From: a virus
Reading direction: 5' to 3' (one strand)
Virus record (IMG/VR): IMGVR_UViG_3300031227_000232
Span: 1-33,071 of that record
Length of the DNA stretch: 33,071 bases
Below are positions 30,390 to 33,071 of the stretch, in pieces. The position numbers were made by a program, and so were the translations under genes. Each line of letters begins with the position of its first letter. Positions within the stretch are counted from its first letter, which is position 1. The notes beneath the pieces are model-generated. The model saw nothing but the letters and a program-made list of their open reading frames with translations, was not told the origin of the DNA and ran no database searches.

Positions 30390-30680
30390 ATGGGAAGAGT
30401 AAAGTTGATGGCTGACGTAGATAAGGCTTTGGAGGCTAATAATGAGTCTTGGGAAGATATTTTACAAACAACATTAAAACCTAAAGATTTGCGAGTTTCT
30501 CTTCCAGCGGTTAAGAAGAAACGTAGGTTTGCTTTTAGGACGAAAGAATATGCTTATTTTTCTATTCAAGATAAGTCTGGTTTTTTCATAGGAGCCTCCA
30601 GGATTTCTCTGGCAGATGTACTTGGTTATCCGAATGGTATTGTTGATTATAATTTTCTAGTTGTGCATGAGATAATTTGA
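30390..30680 (+). CDS. Small unknown protein (96 aa)
   Basis: GAGAGGAAAAGAAAA precedes ATG 30390. The N-terminal half is helical and acidic, and the middle is basic (AVKKKRRFAFRTKEY). The rest is beta-rich (FFIGASRISLADVLGY). It may bind nucleic acid through the basic segment, but no family is recognised. Confidence 0.6.
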   Translation: MGRVKLMADVDKALEANNESWEDILQTTLKPKDLRVSLPAVKKKRRFAFRTKEYAYFSIQDKSGFFIGASRISLADVLGYPNGIVDYNFLVVHEII

Positions 30681-30681
30681 T

Positions 30682-30945
30682 ATGAAAACTTACGAATTTA
30701 TTTTGAAATTAGCAGGTCCGGCAATTATTGATGAGGATTTGACAAACAGATTATATGATGCCGGGTGTGATGATTGTTTTTGTGGTGGACGGTGTGGGGA
30801 GGATTGGATTCATGTATCCCGAGAAGCAGAGAATCTACAAACGGCTATTAGAACGGTTGTGAAGCAAGTAGAATCGGTTGATCCTCGATTGAAGGTGAAG
30901 TTTGTTGAGTTTGAACTTGATGAAATTTTGGAAAACATTCTTTAA
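30682..30945 (+). CDS. Small conserved-looking protein (87 aa)
   Basis: The pattern YEFILKLAGPAI, EDLTNRLYDAGCDDCF and ENLQTAIRTVVKQVESV is that of a widespread small bacterial protein family of unknown function, often found next to regulatory or toxin-type genes. Here the family's usual central loop holds four cysteines (C29, C32, C34, C38), which may give a metal site. Recognition is from memory. ATG 30682 directly follows the upstream stop. Confidence 0.65.
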   Translation: MKTYEFILKLAGPAIIDEDLTNRLYDAGCDDCFCGGRCGEDWIHVSREAENLQTAIRTVVKQVESVDPRLKVKFVEFELDEILENIL

Positions 30946-30965
30946 TTTGAAAAAGGAAAATTATT

Positions 30966-31325
30966 GTGAAGAAGACAAAGTTATTGAAAGAATTTGTTAT
31001 GGCTTTGACAGAGGGAACTATTTCAGAATTTGCTGAGAAATATAAACTAACGCCTGATGATGTATCGAAGTGGTCTCTTAGTGTGTACTATTCTCAAATA
31101 GCTGATGAGGTTTTAGATTTAATATATGTTAAAAAAGAATCAGATACAAAAAAAACCTATGGACAGATCAATAATGAAAGCTATTACAAGAATTTTAGGG
31201 ATGGAATGGAAGACGTGCGTTGGTCTGATTTAACGGAAAATGAAAAAGTAGCCTTAGACGCATCAGCGGAGGCTGTGATTGAGGCGTACAAAAAGGACCG
31301 TAAGAAAGCTAAGAAGACAATTTGA
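30966..31325 (+). CDS. Unknown protein (119 aa)
   Basis: GTG 30966 follows AAAAAGGAAAATTATT. The N-terminal third looks like a degenerate HTH (SEFAEKYKLTPDDVSKW). The C-terminus is a basic helix (AYKKDRKKAKKTI). It may bind DNA. No family is recognised. Confidence 0.6.
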   Translation: MKKTKLLKEFVMALTEGTISEFAEKYKLTPDDVSKWSLSVYYSQIADEVLDLIYVKKESDTKKTYGQINNESYYKNFRDGMEDVRWSDLTENEKVALDASAEAVIEAYKKDRKKAKKTI

Positions 31326-31336
31326 AAGGAATTGTG

Positions 31337-31711
31337 ATGGATTGCATTAACTTAAAAGAACGATATGGTAAGAAGTGGCGGGTTAAAAAAGAAATTAAAA
31401 CAAGCTCTTCTGATCCTTGGAATTTTATTGTGCCGTGTAGAATGGGACATATTTGTCCTTGGGGAGAAACTACGTTAGCCGCTTGTGTAGATAATCATCC
31501 TATTATAATCAATAGAATGAGGAAGCTTCCATTTATGAAAATGCACCAATACGGGGATAAGGGAGCTAATATATTATTTGATGTTGTGCATTTCGATGAA
31601 GTTATTGCGTTTATGAAACCATATAAAAGACGCAAATTATCAGAAGAACAAAAAGCTAACGTAATAGAAACATTAAGACAGTACAGGTTAAAAAAAGACC
31701 CATCGAAGTGA
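31337..31711 (+). CDS. Conserved-looking unknown protein (124 aa)
   Basis: AAAGGA places the start at ATG 31337 and not at the in-frame TTG 31322. The order INLKERYGKKWRV, DPWNFIVPCRMGHICPWG, FDEVIAFMKPYKRRKLS matches a family I recall from bacteria, plasmids and phages, in which an NLKERFG start, a W-x-x-I-P-C-R-x-G core and an R-R-R-x-L-S end are typical. No function is established. The stop lies inside the first of two RNA hairpins. Confidence 0.7.
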   Translation: MDCINLKERYGKKWRVKKEIKTSSSDPWNFIVPCRMGHICPWGETTLAACVDNHPIIINRMRKLPFMKMHQYGDKGANILFDVVHFDEVIAFMKPYKRRKLSEEQKANVIETLRQYRLKKDPSK

Positions 31712-31812
31712 TCATACTTTGTAGTAGAGGCCCGATGGGTTTACATGATAAAAAAGGCCCGGCGAGAGATAGCATAATAGAGGAATAATCCTTTAACAGA
31801 GGCCCGCCGGGT
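31699..31812 (+). other. Two look-alike RNA hairpins with different stems
   Basis: Hairpin A: CCCATCG (31699-31705) pairs with CGATGGG (31733-31739). Hairpin B: CCCGGCG (31758-31764) pairs with CGCCGGG (31805-31811). In both, the seven bases before the 3' stem are AGAGGCC (31726-31732 and 31798-31804), and each has a small inner hairpin (AAGT/ACTT; AGGA/TCCT). Stem sequences differ but pairing is kept, which supports RNA-level selection. A T-rich tail follows only weakly. The element overlaps the stop of the upstream gene. Confidence 0.6.
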
Positions 31813-31826
31813 ATAAAACGGCTGCA

Positions 31827-31858
31827 TATCGTCAATAATCACGATAGCGGAACTTTTT
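31827..31858 (+). terminator. Possible weak terminator upstream of the alpha-CTD-like gene
   Basis: TATCGT (31827-31832) pairs with ACGATA (31841-31846); five T residues come 7 bases later (31854-31858). Spacing is poor, so this is a weak call. Confidence 0.3.
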
Positions 31859-31908
31859 CTACGCATGGCAGATAAGCTAATCAAGTAATATACAGTAAAA
31901 GGGTTTTT

Positions 31909-32166
31909 GTGTCAATGAGAATAGTTAATCAGTTGCTTATTAAAGAATATCTCGATCTTCCGGTATCTATACTAGAAGAATATGGGATGTCATATAGTTG
32001 TCTGAATCAATTAGAAGATCGTTTTGGGGTGATTTGGTTGCGGGATTTAGTGGATTTGACGGAAGAGGATTTGCGGAAGGGGTGGTTTGGTAATTTTCGC
32101 ATAAGGATGATTCGTCGAACAATTCAGCAGTTTTTGAAAAATAGAGAAATTGACAAACGAAAATAG
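31909..32166 (+). CDS. RNA polymerase alpha-CTD-like protein (85 aa)
   Basis: The segment YSCLNQLEDRFGVIWLRDLV, then LTEEDLRKGWFGNFRIRMI, matches the alpha-CTD pattern of N-C-L-x-x-A-x-I-x-x-I-x-D-L followed by T-E-x-x-L and a helix-hairpin-helix glycine. Several residues that in E. coli contact DNA or activators are changed (R265 becomes Met, K298 becomes Phe). There is no alpha N-terminal domain, so it cannot assemble like normal alpha. GTG 31909 lies five bases after AAAAGGG; ATG 31915 is an alternative. The last codons are the first unit of the 22-bp repeat array that follows. It may bind AT-rich DNA. Confidence 0.55.
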   Translation: MSMRIVNQLLIKEYLDLPVSILEEYGMSYSCLNQLEDRFGVIWLRDLVDLTEEDLRKGWFGNFRIRMIRRTIQQFLKNREIDKRK

Positions 32167-32511
32167 AGAATTTCCTAAACCAAAATAGAGAATTTTCTAA
32201 ATCAAAATAGAGAATTTCCTAAATGAAAATAGAGAATTTCCTAAATGAAAATAGAGAATTTCCTAAATGAAAATAGAGAATTTCCTAAATCAAAATAGAG
32301 AATTTTCTAAATCAAAATAGAGAATTTCCTAAATGAAAATAGAGAATTTCCTAAATGAAAATAGAGAATTTCCTAAATCAAAATAGAGAATTTTCTAAAT
32401 CAAAATAGAGAATTTTCTAAATCAAAATAGAGAATTTCCTAAATGAAAATAGAGAATTTCCTAAATGAAAATAGAGAATTTCCTAAATGAAAATAGAGAA
32501 TTTTCTACTTT
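32138..32511 (+). repeat. Tandem 22-bp AT-rich repeat array (17 units)
   Basis: Seventeen units of exactly 22 bp with no spacers. Unit 0 (32138-32159) is the diverged 3' end of the alpha-CTD-like gene. Units 1-16 (32160-32511) share AAAATAGAGAATTT and differ only at TCC/TTC, the last base (G or C) and the end units. The AATT-centred core TAGAGAATTTTCTA is an imperfect dyad. The period is two turns of B-DNA. No ORF crosses it. It could be an iteron, partition or regulatory array. Confidence 0.9.
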
Positions 32512-32699
32512 ATCCTACCTATTTGTCTTATCCAATTAGCCTATATTGCCTATCTTAACATCCTGGACGGTAGGCGTCTTTGGCTCTTATCGACCGATCT
32601 TACCATATTGTTAATCATTTTGCAACCCCATTATCTATTTAGCCTATCTTATCTTTTCATGTATTTTCAAAAAATAGGCCATATTTTCTATTTTCAGGG
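32512..32699 (+). other. Non-coding pyrimidine-rich spacer with GCCTAT motifs
   Basis: No gene is seen on either strand. The strand bias switches from the G/T-rich coding pattern to C/T-rich. GCCTAT occurs at 32539, 32548 and 32642, and its inverse ATAGGC at 32674. GACG-GTAGG-CGTC is a small hairpin within 32569-32585. It may be part of an origin or control region with the array. Confidence 0.5.
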
Positions 32700-32728
32700 T
32701 TGACAGCATACGATACGTAGTATATTGT
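32700..32728 (+). promoter_or_regulatory. Sigma-70-type promoter with overlapping dyad
   Basis: A perfect TTGACA (32700-32705) is followed at 17 bp by TATTGT (32723-32728), or at 15 bp by TATATT. The spacer holds ATACGATACGTAGTAT, a near-palindrome centred on TACGTA that could be an operator. It faces the small genes at 32774 and 32995. Confidence 0.6.
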
Positions 32729-32773
32729 TGTTTTAGTTGGTAACAAAAATTACTTTTGAACAGGAGAAAAATA

Positions 32774-32980
32774 GTGACTGAGAAAGAGGCCAAAGACAAA
32801 CTGCCCCGGGTCCGAGTTAAAATGCCAGACACGGAATACATGGGGCAGACAAAAGGCAGAAAATGCACATTTGCTACTGTGTGTATAAATTTTTCGGCAG
32901 TAGGTCAGATTGATTTTCAAACAAGCTGGAAACAAATCGCAGATTGTGTGACCAATGATAAACCAATTGTGTACTGTTAA
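32774..32980 (+). CDS. Small unknown protein (68 aa)
   Basis: AGGAG (32762-32766) is 7 bases before GTG 32774, which is chosen over the in-frame TTG 32756. The product has a basic N-terminal third (KEAKDKLPRVRVKMP) and a later beta-rich part. It is the first gene behind the strong promoter at 32700, as expected for an early or regulatory gene. No family is recognised. Confidence 0.6.
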   Translation: MTEKEAKDKLPRVRVKMPDTEYMGQTKGRKCTFATVCINFSAVGQIDFQTSWKQIADCVTNDKPIVYC

Positions 32981-32994
32981 AAAGGAGAAAAATC

Positions 32995-33071
32995 ATGTTA
33001 CTAACAGAATTGGAAAAGCAGATTACGATCGAAAATAACTACGATGAGCCGGATATTGCCGAATTGATTGA
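32995..33071 (+). CDS. 5' end of an unknown protein, cut by the window edge
   Basis: ATG 32995 follows AAAAAGGAGAAAAATC, a strong ribosome site, and the frame stays open to the window end (25 codons, MLLTELEKQIT to DIAELI). It is too short for any functional call. Confidence 0.6.
   Translation, partial: MLLTELEKQITIENNYDEPDIAELI

Noticed and set aside
32160-32511. CRISPR array
   Set aside because: The units are directly adjacent with a 22-bp period and no unique spacers, and no cas genes are present.

Overview
The window looks like the replication and recombination half of a double-stranded DNA bacteriophage genome, or a phage-like prophage or plasmid. Every gene I accept is on the + strand. 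Genes are packed with short overlaps (ATGA, TAATG) and mostly have clear AGGAG-type ribosome-binding sites. The coding strand is AT-rich and strongly G/T-skewed. No capsid, tail, lysis or integration genes are present. The host cannot be named from the sequence; Shine-Dalgarno sites, ATG/GTG/TTG starts and one near-consensus lipobox point to a bacterium.

Layout. (1) 1-4830: an early-type block with a small zinc protein, a sigma-70-like protein, an SNF2-family helicase, a CHC2/TOPRIM primase and a UDP-glucose dehydrogenase, closed by a terminator. (2) 4867-5340: a small membrane protein, then a promoter-to-terminator unit for a highly folded RNA of about 160 nt that also contains a 24-codon ORF. 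(3) 5390-7994: an O-like initiator whose gene carries four 21-bp iterons (a likely origin), then a DnaB-like helicase. (4) 8101-10839: small unknown genes and two abnormal tRNA-like genes. (5) 10820-16838: beta clamp, a family-4 uracil-DNA glycosylase fused to a 3'-5' exonuclease, an adenine methyltransferase, a relic of a second exonuclease copy, the Pol I polymerase domain as a separate protein, and a clamp loader subunit. (6) 16851-23962: small paralogues, a UvsY-like coiled-coil protein, a gp32-like SSB with an added domain, two phosphoesterase/phosphatase enzymes, three damaged genes in a row, RecA and a 5' nuclease. (7) 23964-31711: a resolvase-like nuclease, a solitary HigA-like antitoxin, an SbcC/Rad50 protein split in two around SbcD, a lipoprotein and many small unknowns. 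(8) 31699-33071: two look-alike RNA hairpins, an RNA polymerase alpha-CTD-like protein, a 22-bp tandem repeat array, a promoter with a dyad, and two small genes.

Working together, the initiator and its iterons, helicase and primase would open and prime the origin. The two-piece polymerase, clamp, clamp loader and SSB would copy DNA. The uracil glycosylase domain, RecA, UvsY-like protein, 5' nuclease, resolvase-like nuclease and split SbcCD would handle repair and recombination-dependent replication. The best candidates for something undescribed are the structured RNA at 5179-5340, the pairing of an alpha-CTD-like gene with a 22-bp AT-rich array at 31909-32511, the twin hairpins at 31699-31812, and the tRNA-like genes with abnormal anticodon regions.
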